Assembly: GCF_035987325.1 (NCBI RefSeq)
Contig: NZ_CP108488.1
Span: 2,046,001-2,110,000, forward strand
Reading direction: 5' to 3'
Length of the DNA: 64,000 nucleotides
Origin: Streptomyces sp. NBC_01244
GTDB taxonomy: Bacteria; Actinomycetota; Actinomycetes; Streptomycetales; Streptomycetaceae
Positions 42,729-53,524 of this stretch are shown here, piece by piece. Position numbers and translations under genes: made by a program. The notes under the pieces are model-generated. The model had not been told where the DNA came from. It ran no database searches and saw nothing but the letters and a program-made list of their open reading frames with translations. Each line of letters begins with the position of its first letter. Position 1 is the stretch's first letter.

Positions 42729-43676
42729 TCAGCCTACGTCGGCCCCGCCGCCCAAGCGCTCACCAGGAGCGATCCGCACCCCGCGCGCCCAGTCGGCGGC
42801 CTTCATCGGCTTCTTGCCCTGCGGCTGCACCCAGAGCAGTTCCACGGCGTGCGAGCCGGTGCCGACGTAGACGTTGTTCTTGGCCACGCTGAGGTCGCCC
42901 GGCTTCAGGTCGGTCCGGTCCGCGACCAGTCCGACCGAGATCAGCTTGAGCCGCTCGCCCCGGAAGACCGTCCAGGCGCCGGGCGCCGGCGTGCAGCCGC
43001 GCACCAGCCGGTCGGCGCGCATCGCGGGCGCGTTCCAGTCGACCCGGGCGTCCTCGACCGTGATCTTCGGCGCGAGCGAGATCCCGTCGGCGGGCTGCTC
43101 GACCGCTCGCAGGGTGCCGTCCTCGATGCCGTCCATGGTGGCGACCAGCAGCCCGGAACCGGCGAAGGCGAGGCGGGTCAGCAGGTCGCCGCTGGTGTCG
43201 GTGGGCCGGATCTCCTCGGTGAGGATGCCGAAGACGGGGCCGGTGTCCAGCCCCTCCTCGATCCGGAAGGTGGAGGCGCCGGTGACCTCGTCCCCCGCCA
43301 TGATCGACTGCTGTACGGGCGCCGCACCGCGCCACGCGGGCAGCAGCGAGAAGTGCAGGTTGACCCAGCCGTGCTTGGGGATGTCCAGGGCACCCTTGGG
43401 AATGAGCGCCCCGTACGCGACCACCGGACAGCAGTCGGGCCCGATCTCCCTCAACCGGGCCTGGAAGTCCGGGTCGCGCGGCCGGGCGGGCTTGAGCACC
43501 TCGATGCCGGCTTCCTCGGCGCGTTCGGCGACGGGGCTGGCGACGAGGCGACGGCCTCGGCCGGCCGGCGCGTCGGGCCGGGTGACGACGGCGGCGACCT
43601 CGTGGCGCCCGGAGGCGATCAGAGCGTCCAGGGCGGGCACGGCGACCTCGGGGGTGCCTGCGAAGACGAGCTTCAC
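42729..43676 (-). CDS. fmt: Methionyl-tRNA formyltransferase
   Basis: The product is 315 aa, typical size. It begins [18 protein letters not shown]. The formyltransferase active site is in [20 protein letters not shown] (conserved Asn/His) and GLDTGPV (Asp). The C-terminal tRNA-binding domain follows (about 205-310). It formylates initiator Met-tRNA. GTG 43676 with GAGGT upstream. Rsm and fmt are adjacent in many bacteria. Confidence 0.95.
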   Translation of the reverse strand: MKLVFAGTPEVAVPALDALIASGRHEVAAVVTRPDAPAGRGRRLVASPVAERAEEAGIEVLKPARPRDPDFQARLREIGPDCCPVVAYGALIPKGALDIPKHGWVNLHFSLLPAWRGAAPVQQSIMAGDEVTGASTFRIEEGLDTGPVFGILTEEIRPTDTSGDLLTRLAFAGSGLLVATMDGIEDGTLRAVEQPADGISLAPKITVEDARVDWNAPAMRADRLVRGCTPAPGAWTVFRGERLKLISVGLVADRTDLKPGDLSVAKNNVYVGTGSHAVELLWVQPQGKKPMKAADWARGVRIAPGERLGGGADVG

Positions 43677-43937
43677 TGGGGTCTACCTCGCTATCTCGGC
43701 TGTCAGCAGCACATCAGTCTATGGTCTGTCCGCCCACGGTCCCACCTGCGTCGCGGTGCCCGCCCGAGGGGGCGTACGCACACACGCGCGCTCCTCGCAT
43801 ATGCCGACACGCCCCCACAGCGTGACCTGCCCACCGGGTAGCGCGTTGGTCAAGAGAGATTGACCGAAACGGGCCGCGAAACAGAACGGTGTCTGCGGCC
43901 CTATCCGCTCTTCAGCACCGGTTCGAGAGGCTTCTTC

Positions 43938-44453
43938 ATGGCCGACCACGCCACCCACGACGCCCAAGCACGGGCCAGCCTGCACCTCCTGGTGCGGGAC
44001 ATCGAGCGGGTTCGCCGGCAGGTGGATGCTCTGCGTACGCTCACCGCCCAGCTCGGCAACGTCTACCGCCCGCGCCGCTCAGGCCCCTCCACGGGCTTCG
44101 TCGTCTATGGCCGGGCACCCGCGCCCACCGTCCGCCTCGCGCAGGAGCTGCGGGACAGCGTCGAGACGCTGGTCACCGCCGCGGTGGACTTCGACCGCTC
44201 GCTCGGCTTCTCGTGGGACGCGGTCGGCTCGGCGCTCGGCGTCACCAAGCAGGCCGTCCACCGGCGCTACGGCGCCCGGCGGGCGCAGAGCGCCGAGTCC
44301 GCCGAGCGGGAGCCGCTGGCCGAGGGCACGACGCCCCGGACCCTGGGCCCCCTGCCCACCGTCCCGGCGGCGCGCTCGGTGCCGCCGCAGCCGGTGCGCG
44401 AGGAGGCGGGCGCGTCCCGCCCCGGCGCCTTCCCCGGCCCCCGCAACGGCTGA
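43938..44453 (+). CDS. Hypothetical protein with helix-turn-helix-like segment
   Basis: The product is 171 aa. The N-terminal helical region ([27 protein letters not shown]) may be a coiled coil. The segment [22 protein letters not shown] looks like a helix-turn-helix. The C-terminal 55 residues are Pro/Ala/Glu-rich and disordered. The start at 43938 has GAGAGG upstream. Similar genes next to fmt/priA occur in other streptomycetes as I recall. A DNA-binding role is likely but unproved. Confidence 0.72.
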   Translation: MADHATHDAQARASLHLLVRDIERVRRQVDALRTLTAQLGNVYRPRRSGPSTGFVVYGRAPAPTVRLAQELRDSVETLVTAAVDFDRSLGFSWDAVGSALGVTKQAVHRRYGARRAQSAESAEREPLAEGTTPRTLGPLPTVPAARSVPPQPVREEAGASRPGAFPGPRNG

Positions 44454-44798
44454 CCCCCAGCCGCCGGGACGCCGACCCCCGACGGCCTCCAGCCCCCGCC
44501 GGAGCGACCCACGAGGCCGCCCCGCCGGGGGCTTCCGTCGTCCCCGGCGGGTCCCGCCCGTCGCCCTGCGGGCGGCTTCCCCCACCCCGCCCCTTCCCGA
44601 AACCGGAGCTCCGCCCCGGACCCCGGTCCTCAAACGCCGGACGGGCTGAATGCATCCAGCCCCGCCGGCGGGGTCCGGGGCCCAGCCCCGGGGAACGGGC
44701 GAAGGGCGGGTAGGGGACGGCCCCGAAGGGCCCGCCTGTCCGGGCCAGGCCCCGCCTGTCCAGCCCGGACCTGCCCAGGCCAAGCGGGCAGGCCGCGC
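44454..44798. terminator. Convergent intergenic region with paired GC-rich repeats
   Basis: No gene is seen. An inverted copy of the dispersed repeat (44603-44647, CTCCGCCCCGGACCCCG ... CAAACGCCGG) and a shortened direct copy (44656-44705, lacking the CGTTTGAGG block) can pair to form a large hairpin. A further GCCCGCCTGTCC repeat lies at 44729-44775. The region separates the plus-strand hypothetical gene from priA and probably terminates both transcripts. Confidence 0.6.
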
Positions 44799-46925
44799 CT
44801 AGCCGATGTCCAGCGGATCGATCCGGATCCGGACCGCCTCCGCCGCCGGAACCCCCCGCGCCATCCGAGCCACCTGCGCCGCCTTCAGCGCGGCCGCCAG
44901 CGCGGCCCCGCTCCCCGGCGGGACCCGGACCAGCGCACGCTCCCCCGCGGACGGCTCCCCCCGGAGCCCGGGCAGTGGCACCGGTCCCAGGACCTCCGCG
45001 TCCGGCGGCAGCCCGGCCCCCGCCAGGAACGCTGTGACGACCTCGGCGCTGCCGGCGGCGACCGCCGCCATCCGGGAGACCGGCGGGAACCCGAGCTGCG
45101 CCCGCTCGGCGAGTTCCCGGACCGCGTGCCCGACGGGATCCCACCGCACCAGTGCCTGGACGGGCCGCAGCGTCGGCTCGGCGACGACCACCACCTGCCC
45201 GTCCCCCCGTACCAGCGAGGCCGCCGCGATCCACCGCCGCAGCGCGTCCTCGCTCGCCCGCAGGTCGGGCCGGCTCAGCATGGCCCAGCCGTCCAGCAGC
45301 AGCGCCGCCGCGTACCCGGCGCCCGCCGCGACCGGCTCGGCGCCGGGCGTGGACACCACCAGCGCGGGCCGGTCCGGCACCTCGTCCAGGATGTGGTCGC
45401 GTCCGGAGGTCCGTACGGGGACGGCCGGGAAGGCCCGCCCCAGCTCCTCGGCGGTCCGCCGCGCGCCCACCACCTGGGCCCGGAGCCGGAACGATCCGCA
45501 CTCCTCGCAGTGCCAGGCCGGCTCGGCCCGCCCGCACCACCCGCAGTGCAGGTCCCGCGTGTCGGGCGCCTCGAGCGGTCCCGCGCAGACCGTGCACCGA
45601 GCCGGCGTCCGGCACCGTTCGCACGCCAGCCGGGGCACGTAGCCGCGCCGGGGCACCTGTACGAGCACGGGCCCCGCCTTCAGGCCCTCCCGTACGGTCT
45701 CCCACGCGAGGCTCGGCAGCCGGGCGGCCCGGGCGGCTCCGTCACGGGCCAGGAGCTCGTCGCCGACGGTCCGGATCCGGGGCGCGTACGTGCGTACCGT
45801 CTCGCGGTCGGCGACCAGCGGGCGGGCCCAGCCGGACTCGACGAGCTGCGCGGCCTCCACGGTGCAGCTGGTGCTGCCCACCAGGAAGGCGCAGCCGTCG
45901 GTGACCGCACGCAGTTCCAGCACCTCCCGTACGTGCGGGAAGGGGGCGTGGACGTCGCTGTGGCTGGAGTCTCCGTCGTCCCAGACGGCGACGAGCCCGA
46001 GGTCCCGTACGGGAGCGAACATCGCGGCCCTGGTGCCGACCACGGCCCGCACCGAGCCCCGGCTGACGGCCAGCCACTGGCGGTAGCGCTTCTCCGGCCC
46101 GGACTCGGCGGTCAGCAGCGCGTGCCGCCCCTCGCCGAGCAGGGCGGTGAGCGCCGCGTCGACCCGGGCGGCGGTGCGCCCGTCGGGGACCACCGCGAGG
46201 GCGCCGCGTCCGGAGGCGAGGGTGGCGGCCATGGCGCGGGCCAGCTCGTCGGCCCAGCCGGGGCCGGGCAGGGCCGTCCACACGGCACGCGGGGTTCCGC
46301 CGCCCGCGAGTGCCCGCAGGAAGCCGGGGCCGGCTCCGTACCGCTCCCAGCCGGCGGGCTCGGGCGCGGCGGGCGGGGGCAGCGGTTCGGGCGAGGGCTT
46401 GGCCTCGGCGCGGGCGCTGCGCGCGGGCAGCGCGAGCTGGAGCACGTCGGCGAGGCTGCCGGCGTACCGGTCGGCGACGGCGCGGGCGAGGGCGAGCATG
46501 CGCGGGCCGAGGACGACCTCGGGCGAGACCACCTGGGCGAGGGCGGCGAGGGCTCCGTTGTAGTCGGACTCGGCGCGGCGCTCGATGACGAAGCCGTCGA
46601 TGAGCCCGCCGCCCTCGCGGCGGCCGCCGTGGACCCGGTGGGAGCCCGCGCCGAAGCGGACCCGGACGCGGACGCCGGGCTGGGCGGACTCGGCGAGCTC
46701 GGCGGGGACGGCGTAGTCGAAGAGGCGGTCGAGGTGGAGCACGCCCTTGTTCACGAGGACCCGGGCCACGGGCAGTTCCTCGGCCACGGAGGCCCCGCGC
46801 CAGGTCCGCGGCTTGGCCTTGGGCGCCTTGGCCTTCGCCTCGGCGACCATCTCCCGCATCAGCGCGAGCTGCTCCGGCGGACCGCCCGGCCCGCTCTGCT
46901 CCCCCGCGTCATTGGTGCTGCTCAC
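44799..46925 (-). CDS. priA: PriA-like primosomal protein N', actinobacterial form without helicase motifs
   Basis: The product is 708 aa. The N-terminal 3'-end-binding domain (about 50-150) has RVLVNKGVLHLDRLFDYAVP. The zinc-binding insert keeps eight cysteines: CERCRTPARCTVC, CGWCG, CEECG. The helicase ATP site is missing: the Walker A position reads WTALPGPGWADEL and the DExH position reads VWDDGDSSH. This is known for actinobacterial PriA, so the protein probably loads or bridges primosome parts without unwinding DNA. The GTG at 46925 lacks a ribosome site; a TAAGAAT box 9 nt upstream suggests a leaderless start. Confidence 0.9.
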   Translation of the reverse strand: MSSTNDAGEQSGPGGPPEQLALMREMVAEAKAKAPKAKPRTWRGASVAEELPVARVLVNKGVLHLDRLFDYAVPAELAESAQPGVRVRVRFGAGSHRVHGGRREGGGLIDGFVIERRAESDYNGALAALAQVVSPEVVLGPRMLALARAVADRYAGSLADVLQLALPARSARAEAKPSPEPLPPPAAPEPAGWERYGAGPGFLRALAGGGTPRAVWTALPGPGWADELARAMAATLASGRGALAVVPDGRTAARVDAALTALLGEGRHALLTAESGPEKRYRQWLAVSRGSVRAVVGTRAAMFAPVRDLGLVAVWDDGDSSHSDVHAPFPHVREVLELRAVTDGCAFLVGSTSCTVEAAQLVESGWARPLVADRETVRTYAPRIRTVGDELLARDGAARAARLPSLAWETVREGLKAGPVLVQVPRRGYVPRLACERCRTPARCTVCAGPLEAPDTRDLHCGWCGRAEPAWHCEECGSFRLRAQVVGARRTAEELGRAFPAVPVRTSGRDHILDEVPDRPALVVSTPGAEPVAAGAGYAAALLLDGWAMLSRPDLRASEDALRRWIAAASLVRGDGQVVVVAEPTLRPVQALVRWDPVGHAVRELAERAQLGFPPVSRMAAVAAGSAEVVTAFLAGAGLPPDAEVLGPVPLPGLRGEPSAGERALVRVPPGSGAALAAALKAAQVARMARGVPAAEAVRIRIDPLDIG

Positions 46926-46976
46926 ACCCGCATTCTTACCAAACCCCACCGACAACGGCGGACGGGGCGCCGCACG

Positions 46977-47013
46977 CGGACGGCCCCGGACCGCAAGGGT
47001 CCGGGGCCGTCCG
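46977..47013 (-). terminator. Perfect 16-bp hairpin after metK
   Basis: CGGACGGCCCCGGACC at 46977-46992 pairs perfectly with GGTCCGGGGCCGTCCG at 46998-47013 across a 5-base loop. It starts 26 bp after the metK stop and has no T-tract, as is usual for streptomycete terminators. Confidence 0.85.
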
Positions 47014-47038
47014 TCGATCAGGCGGGTACTACGCGGTG

Positions 47039-48247
<1,209 letters not shown>

Positions 48248-48442
48248 AACGCTCCCTGGGGTTGCAGCGGCTGCTGGCTGAAATATTGGTGGAACCACAT
48301 CGGAGGCTGCGCCCGATCACGTTCCGGCTGCAGTTTATCGGTCGCCACCGTTCGCCGGACCACCCGTCTCGCCCTATGGGAGCCGTGTGACCTGCGACAC
48401 TCCATTCTTACTCAAGGATCAGTCTGCGGAAAGAGCCTCCGC

Positions 48443-49675
48443 TCAGGCGCGTCGCGCTCCGATGCGCGGTGCCACCTGATCCCAAATCACGTCTGCGAGC
48501 GTTTCCTTCGGACCGTAGGGGACGGCGAGCTCGCTTCCGTCGGAGGACAGGATGACCGCTTCGTTCTCCTCGGAACCAAAGGTCTTCGCTTCACCCACCT
48601 CGTTGACGACGAGAAGGTCACACCCCTTGCGGAGGAGCTTGCTCCGCCCGTTGGCGAGTACGTCGTCGGTCTCGGCCGCGAAACCCACCACGACCTGACC
48701 CTCCCGGGCCCGGTCGGCGGAAATCTCCGCGAGAATGTCCGGATTGCGTACGAGGGCGACCGGTGCGGGGTCCTGCCCGTCCTTCTTCTTGATCTTCCCG
48801 CCCGCGTACTCGGCGGGCCGGAAGTCGGCCACGGCCGCGGCCATCACCACCGCGTCGGCGTCCGCGGCGGCCTTGAGCACGGCCTCGCGCAGCTGCAGGG
48901 CCGTTCCCACCCGTACGAGGTCCACCCCGGCCGGGTCGGCGAGCGCGGTGTTGGCGGAGACCAGGGTGACCCGGGCCCCGCGGGCCACGGCCGTACGGGC
49001 GAGGGCGTACCCCTGCTTGCCGGAGGAGCGGTTGCCGAGGAAGCGGACCGGGTCCAGCGGTTCGCGCGTGCCGCCCGCGCTGATCACCACGTGCCGGCCG
49101 GCGAGGTCGGGCTCGGCCACCCCGCGGGCGAGGCTGTGCCTTCTCAATACGCTCGCGCAGACTTCGAAGATCTCCTCGGGGTCGGGCAGCCGCCCCTTGC
49201 CGGTGTCCTTGCCGGTGAGCCGGCCGACGGCCGGCTCGATGACCACGGCGCCGCGGCGGCGCAGCGTGGCCACGTTCTCCCGGGTGGCCGGGTGCTCCCA
49301 CATCTCGGTGTGCATCGCGGGTGCGAACACCACGGGGCAGCGCGCGGTGAGCAGGGTGTTGGTGAGCAGGTCGTCGGCCAGCCCGTGGGCGGCCTTGGCG
49401 AGCATGTCGGCGGTGGCCGGGGCGACGACGACGAGGTCGGCGCTCTGCCCGATGCGCACGTGCGGCACCTCGTGGACGCTCTCCCAGACCTCGGTGGAGG
49501 CCGGGTTCCCGGAGAGGGCGGCCCAGGTGGCCTCCCCGACGAAGTTCAGTGACGCCGCCGTCGGCACCACGCGTACGTCGTGCCCGGACTCGGTCAGCCG
49601 GCGCAGCAGCTCGCACGCCTTGTAAGCGGCGATCCCGCCACTGACTCCGAGCACGACCTTCGGCTTACCCACCAC
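48443..49675 (-). CDS. coaBC: Bifunctional phosphopantothenoylcysteine decarboxylase / phosphopantothenate-cysteine ligase
   Basis: The product is 410 aa. The CoaC flavoprotein half (about 1-180) begins KVVLGVSGGIAAYKACEL and keeps the active-site segment HEVPHVRIGQSAD and FAPAMHTEMW. The CoaB half (about 190-405) has VVISAGGTREPLDPVRFLGN and the AAVADFRP and KIKK region. It performs two steps of coenzyme A synthesis. GTG 49675 with GAAGGGG upstream. It lies between rpoZ and metK, as in other streptomycetes. Confidence 0.96.
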   Translation of the reverse strand: MVGKPKVVLGVSGGIAAYKACELLRRLTESGHDVRVVPTAASLNFVGEATWAALSGNPASTEVWESVHEVPHVRIGQSADLVVVAPATADMLAKAAHGLADDLLTNTLLTARCPVVFAPAMHTEMWEHPATRENVATLRRRGAVVIEPAVGRLTGKDTGKGRLPDPEEIFEVCASVLRRHSLARGVAEPDLAGRHVVISAGGTREPLDPVRFLGNRSSGKQGYALARTAVARGARVTLVSANTALADPAGVDLVRVGTALQLREAVLKAAADADAVVMAAAVADFRPAEYAGGKIKKKDGQDPAPVALVRNPDILAEISADRAREGQVVVGFAAETDDVLANGRSKLLRKGCDLLVVNEVGEAKTFGSEENEAVILSSDGSELAVPYGPKETLADVIWDQVAPRIGARRA

Positions 49676-49745
49676 ACACGCCCCTTCGGCTGACGACCGC
49701 CGTCACACCTGTACGGCACCACGACACCTGTGAACACCTATGACA

Positions 49746-49784
49746 CACCACAGGCCCGGCAGATGTTCTGCCGGGCCTGTGGTG
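49746..49784 (-). terminator. Perfect 17-bp hairpin after rpoZ
   Basis: CACCACAGGCCCGGCAG at 49746-49762 pairs with CTGCCGGGCCTGTGGTG at 49768-49784 around a 5-base loop. It lies 18 bp after the rpoZ stop codon. Confidence 0.85.
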
Positions 49785-49801
49785 AAAGGAAAACTCGTGC
49801 C

Positions 49802-50074
49802 TTACTGAGCCGGGGCCTCGATGGCCTCGGAGGTCAGCAGACCCGCGTTGATCTCGCGCAGCGCGATCGAAAGCGGCTTCTCGTGGACGTGGGTGTCCAC
49901 CAGCGGGCCGACGTACTCGAGCAGGCCCTCACCGAGCTGCGAGTAGTACGCGTTGATCTGACGCGCGCGCTTGGCCGCGTAGATCACGAGGCTGTACTTC
50001 GAGTCCGTGGCCTCGAGCAGCTCGTCGATCGGCGGGTTGATGATGCCCTCGGGCGCAGTAATGGAAGAGGACAC
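49802..50074 (-). CDS. rpoZ: RNA polymerase omega subunit
   Basis: The product is 90 aa. It has [34 protein letters not shown], the beta-prime-binding core of omega, and a C-terminal actinobacterial extension ending [11 protein letters not shown] 50074 is preceded by GGAAGG. It lies after gmk, the usual gene order. Confidence 0.96.
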   Translation of the reverse strand: MSSSITAPEGIINPPIDELLEATDSKYSLVIYAAKRARQINAYYSQLGEGLLEYVGPLVDTHVHEKPLSIALREINAGLLTSEAIEAPAQ

Positions 50075-50153
50075 GCTCTACCTTCCGAAGATGGGGTAAG
50101 ACCTAGATGTGTCGGATTCGGACCGTCCGGACCGATTGAACACCGGTCAACGA

Positions 50154-50717
50154 TCAGACGACATTCATCAACGTTAGCAGCTCGCGCGCCACGTCCTCGA
50201 CCGAGGTGTTGACCAGGGTGGTGTCGAACTCGGATTCGGCAGCCAGTTCGATCTTGGCGGCACCGAGCCTGCGCTCGACGACCTCCGCGGATTCGGTGCC
50301 CCGGCCGGTGAGCCGGCGGACCAGTTCGTCCCAGCTCGGAGGAGCCAGGAAGACGAGCTGCGCCTCGGACATGGACTCGCGCACGAGCCGTGCGCCCTGG
50401 AGATCGATCTCCAGCAGGACCGGCTCGCCGTTTTCCAGGCGTTCCAGCACTGCGCCGCGCGGTGTGCCGTAGCGGTTGCCCGCGAACTCGGCCCACTCCA
50501 GCAGCTCGCCATTGGCGATCAGCTTGTCGAACTCGTCGTCGTTGACGAAGAAGTAGTGGACTCCGTGTCGCTCACCGGGCCGCGGCTTGCGGGTGGTGGC
50601 CGACACCGAGAGCCAGACCTCGGGGTGAACCTTGCGCATATGCGCGACGACCGTGCTCTTGCCGACCCCCGAAGGGCCGGAGAGCACGGTCAGCCGCGGA
50701 CGAACCTCTGCTGCCAT
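50154..50717 (-). CDS. gmk: Guanylate kinase
   Basis: The product is 187 aa. The P-loop is GPSGVGKST (residues 14-22). The GMP-binding motif is [22 protein letters not shown]; the lid region is [18 protein letters not shown]. It phosphorylates GMP to GDP. The ATG at 50717 has no Shine-Dalgarno; GATAAT at 50724-50729 lies 6 nt upstream, so a leaderless transcript is likely. Confidence 0.96.
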   Translation of the reverse strand: MAAEVRPRLTVLSGPSGVGKSTVVAHMRKVHPEVWLSVSATTRKPRPGERHGVHYFFVNDDEFDKLIANGELLEWAEFAGNRYGTPRGAVLERLENGEPVLLEIDLQGARLVRESMSEAQLVFLAPPSWDELVRRLTGRGTESAEVVERRLGAAKIELAAESEFDTTLVNTSVEDVARELLTLMNVV

Positions 50718-50778
50718 AGAGCGATTATCCAGCTTCTCGGGACTGCCTGAGAACGCCGGGAGAACTTCGGACGACGCC

Positions 50779-51102
50779 TTAGGCGGCGTTGCCGCCGAAC
50801 TCGCGCTCCAGAGAGGCGATCTGGTTGGAACCGAGACCTCGGACACGCCGGGACTCGGAGATGCCGAGGCGCTCCATGAGCTGCTTGGCGCGCACCTTGC
50901 CGACGCCAGGCAGGGACTCCAGGAGAGCGGAAACCTTCATCTTGCCGATGACGTCGTTCTCCTGCCCCAGCTTGATGACGTCATGCAGGGAGGCGCCGGA
51001 GTGCTTGAGTCGATTCTTCACCTCGGCCCGCTCCCGGCGAGCCGCGGCGGCCTTTTCGAGCGCTGCTGCGCGCTGTTCAGGGGTAAGGGGCGGAAGAGCC
51101 AC
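50779..51102 (-). CDS. ihf: Actinobacterial integration host factor (sIHF)
   Basis: The product is 107 aa, identical in layout to Streptomyces s[41 protein letters not shown], then the helix-two-turns-helix segment [27 protein letters not shown]. It is a nucleoid-associated protein that binds duplex DNA and affects topology, sporulation and antibiotic production in S. coelicolor. GTG 51102 is taken as the start because GAGGTGA lies upstream and it matches the known N-terminus. Confidence 0.96.
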   Translation of the reverse strand: MALPPLTPEQRAAALEKAAAARRERAEVKNRLKHSGASLHDVIKLGQENDVIGKMKVSALLESLPGVGKVRAKQLMERLGISESRRVRGLGSNQIASLEREFGGNAA

Positions 51103-51223
51103 GCCTACGTCACCTCGGATGTCGAACTGTCGGATACGGACCAGTGGAATGCCGGAAGGCATCACACCAGGCGAGCGCCCGAACAGCGGTGGTGCTCGAT
51201 CGCTGCTCGTTCACTCTGCTCGG

Positions 51224-51252
51224 AGACTAGCGGCCATGACCGCTCCAGTCAG
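51224..51252 (-). promoter_or_regulatory. Candidate promoter of the sIHF gene
   Basis: On the minus strand, CTGACT (51247-51252) and TAGTCT (51224-51229) are separated by 17 bp, giving a leader of about 115 nt. It is the best -35/-10 pair in the 245-bp gap. Not experimentally supported here. Confidence 0.4.
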
Positions 51253-51347
51253 CGAGAACGGACGAAAAGTCCTGGTCAGCCTCCACTGAACCGTACATCA
51301 CGGACAAAACACCCCGGATTTGTCCGGTGAAGGACGTTCGAATTTCG

Positions 51348-52283
51348 TCAGAGAGTGCGATGAGCCAGTCCGACGGCGTCCTCGAACGCCCCGATCCCGC
51401 GTCCGGCGAGTGCCGCGCGGAGGTCGTCGCGGATCCGCAGGGGCGCGGACGGATCGTTGAACAGGGCGGTCCCCACCGCCACGCCCGAAGCGCCCGCGAG
51501 GACGAACTCGAGCGCGTCCCGGCCGGAGGCGATCCCGCCCATCCCGAGGATCGGGACCCGCCGGACGGCGCCGGCCAGCATCGCGCCGTACACCTGGAAG
51601 ACGCAGCGGACGGCGACGGGCCGGATCGCCGGGCCGGAGAGGCCTCCGGTGACCCCGGCGAGGGCCGGGCGCATGGTGTCGGTGTCGATGGTCATCCCGA
51701 GGACCGTGTTGATCATCGAGAGCCCGTCGGCGCCCCCTTCCGTGCAGGCGGCCGCGATGTCGGTGATCCGCGTCACGTCGGGGGTCAGCTTGGCGTAGAC
51801 GGGCAGTGCGGGGTCGGCCGCCGCCTTGACCGCCTTGACCACCTCGAAGGAGGCATCGGCGTCGCAGGCGAAGACGAGGCCGCGGTCCGCGACGTTGGGA
51901 CAGGAGATGTTGGCCTCGATGCCGACCACTGCGGGCTGACGGGTCAGCCGGGCGGCCGCCTCGGCGAACTCCTCCGTACGCTCCCCCGCGATCGATACGA
52001 GGACCCGCGCCCCGCGCTCTGCCAGCCAGGGCAGCTCGTGCTCGACGAAGCGGTCGATGCCGGAGCCCTGGAGCCCGATGGAGTTCAGCATCCCGCTGGG
52101 GGTCTCGGCCATCCGGGGAGTGGCGCGGCCGGAGCGGACGTACGGCATCACGGTCTTGGTGGTGATGGTCCCGAGCTCGTCCAGGGGGGTGAACCGGTGC
52201 AGCTCTCGGCCGTAGCCGGCGCAGCCGGAGGCGGTGGAGACGGGGTTGGGGAGGGTGACACGGGCACCGAGGGGCGCGGACAT
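51348..52283 (-). CDS. pyrDB: Dihydroorotate dehydrogenase class 1B, catalytic subunit
   Basis: The product is 311 aa. It starts LGARVTLPNPVSTASGCAGYG and keeps the class 1 active-site Cys in GIEANISCPNV. FMN-binding features are VYAKLTPDVTRI, GLSMINTV and ILGMGGIASGRDALEFVLAGASGVAVGTALF. With the electron-transfer subunit encoded just upstream, it should oxidise dihydroorotate using NAD. ATG 52283 is used; a GTG at 52313 overlaps the pyrK stop (GTGA) and would add ten residues. A class 2 enzyme is encoded 2 kb away, so this is a second route. Confidence 0.9.
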   Translation of the reverse strand: MSAPLGARVTLPNPVSTASGCAGYGRELHRFTPLDELGTITTKTVMPYVRSGRATPRMAETPSGMLNSIGLQGSGIDRFVEHELPWLAERGARVLVSIAGERTEEFAEAAARLTRQPAVVGIEANISCPNVADRGLVFACDADASFEVVKAVKAAADPALPVYAKLTPDVTRITDIAAACTEGGADGLSMINTVLGMTIDTDTMRPALAGVTGGLSGPAIRPVAVRCVFQVYGAMLAGAVRRVPILGMGGIASGRDALEFVLAGASGVAVGTALFNDPSAPLRIRDDLRAALAGRGIGAFEDAVGLAHRTL

Positions 52284-52309
52284 GTCCACGTCTTCGGGGT
52301 TCAGGGGAT

Positions 52310-53167
52310 TCACCGGTGGCTCGCCTTCGGGGTCATGGCGGCCGCGCCTTCGAGGTCCTCGGGCAGCGTTCCGGCGTCGTCCCAGCGGACGGTGGTGCCG
52401 TCGAAAACGGGTCCGGATGTGCAGGAGCGAAGGAAACGGGTGACGCCGTCGGGGCCGGTGACGGGCAGGACGCAGCTCATGCAGATCCCGATCCCGCAGG
52501 CCATGGCCTCTTCGACGGCGGTGTGACTGGATGCTCCGGCGGCCGTGGCGACCTCCGTGACGGCCTTGAGCATGCCCATCGGGCCGCAGGAGTGGACCTC
52601 GGTGGCGCCGGTCACCGTGATGGCCTCGGGGAGCACGTCCGTGACCCGGCCCCGGCGTCCGGCCGAACCGTCGTCGGTGACCACGTACACCTGCTCGGCG
52701 AGGGCCTCGGCCCGCTCCACGCCGAACAGCCGGTCCTCGGTGGCCGCGCCGAGCACGAAGGCGACCCGGCCGCCGCGCCCGAGGATCTCCTCGGCGAGGG
52801 CGAACATCGGGGCGCTGCCGTAGCCGCCGGCGACGAGGACCGCGCCGACCGGGCCGTCGGGGAGCGGGAAGGGGGTACCGAGGGGGGCGATGAGGTCCAC
52901 GGTGTCGCCGGGGTGGTGCGCGGCCAGCGCCCTGGTCCCGCGGCCGGCCTCGGCGAAGACGAACTCGACGGTGCGGGTGGCGGGGTCGGCGCGGTGGATG
53001 GAGAGCGCGCGGCGGAGCAGCGTGCTCGTGTCCCGGCCGCCGATGGCGAGGGCTCCGAAGTGGCCGGGGCGCACGCCGGTCACGCCGGGGGCGTCGAGGA
53101 CGAGGTGGTGGTAGGCCCCGACGGGCGTGATCCGCCGGATGGTGGCGACGGTCTGTACTGGGGGCAC
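52310..53167 (-). CDS. pyrK: Dihydroorotate dehydrogenase class 1B, electron transfer subunit
   Basis: The product is 285 aa. It has a ferredoxin-reductase-like FAD domain (RRALSIHR), an NAD domain (VLVAGGYGSAPMFALAEEIL) and a C-terminal 2Fe-2S cluster with CGIGICMSCVLPV plus a later Cys in FLRSC. That is the PyrK signature. GTG 53167 is preferred for GGAG 9 nt upstream. It couples with the catalytic subunit by GTGA if the longer form of that gene is used. Confidence 0.9.
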   Translation of the reverse strand: MPPVQTVATIRRITPVGAYHHLVLDAPGVTGVRPGHFGALAIGGRDTSTLLRRALSIHRADPATRTVEFVFAEAGRGTRALAAHHPGDTVDLIAPLGTPFPLPDGPVGAVLVAGGYGSAPMFALAEEILGRGGRVAFVLGAATEDRLFGVERAEALAEQVYVVTDDGSAGRRGRVTDVLPEAITVTGATEVHSCGPMGMLKAVTEVATAAGASSHTAVEEAMACGIGICMSCVLPVTGPDGVTRFLRSCTSGPVFDGTTVRWDDAGTLPEDLEGAAAMTPKASHR

Positions 53168-53524
53168 GCGGGGCGCTCCGTCCGGGGTAGGGGGCCTGAC
53201 CCCCCACCCCATGATCGCCCGGGCCCGCCCCGCACCGCACCGGTCCGAAGCCCCCACCCTCCGGGCCCTACGCCCTGGCCGCACACCGGTTGCCGCTGCG
53301 CGGGGCGAGGACCCTTCCTGGGGCTCCGCCCCAGACCCCGCGCCTCAAACGCCGGCGGGGCTGGAATTGCCCTGCGGGCAATCCGGCCGCGCGCACGCGC
53401 AGGCTGACGTCAGCCAAAATCCAGCCCCTCCGGCGTTTGAGGAGCGGGGTCCGGGGCGGAGCCCCGGGGAACGGGCGAAGGGTGGGTCGGGGACTTCGCC
53501 CCGCGCAGCGGCGCCGCCGACGGG
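53168..53524. repeat. Non-coding region with two inverted copies of the dispersed repeat
   Basis: No gene is seen in these 357 bp between pyrF and pyrK. An inverted copy (53320-53363) and a direct copy (53421-53481) of the GC-rich repeat face each other across 57 bp and can fold into a long hairpin. This would terminate the pyr operon before the class 1B pair. A promoter for pyrK should lie in 53168-53310 but none was clear. Confidence 0.7.

Noticed and set aside
48248..48442. Possible SAM riboswitch before metK
   Set aside because: No conserved SAM-I, SAM-II or SAM-IV core motif or pseudoknot could be found in the leader; a covariance-model search (Infernal with Rfam SAM families) would decide.
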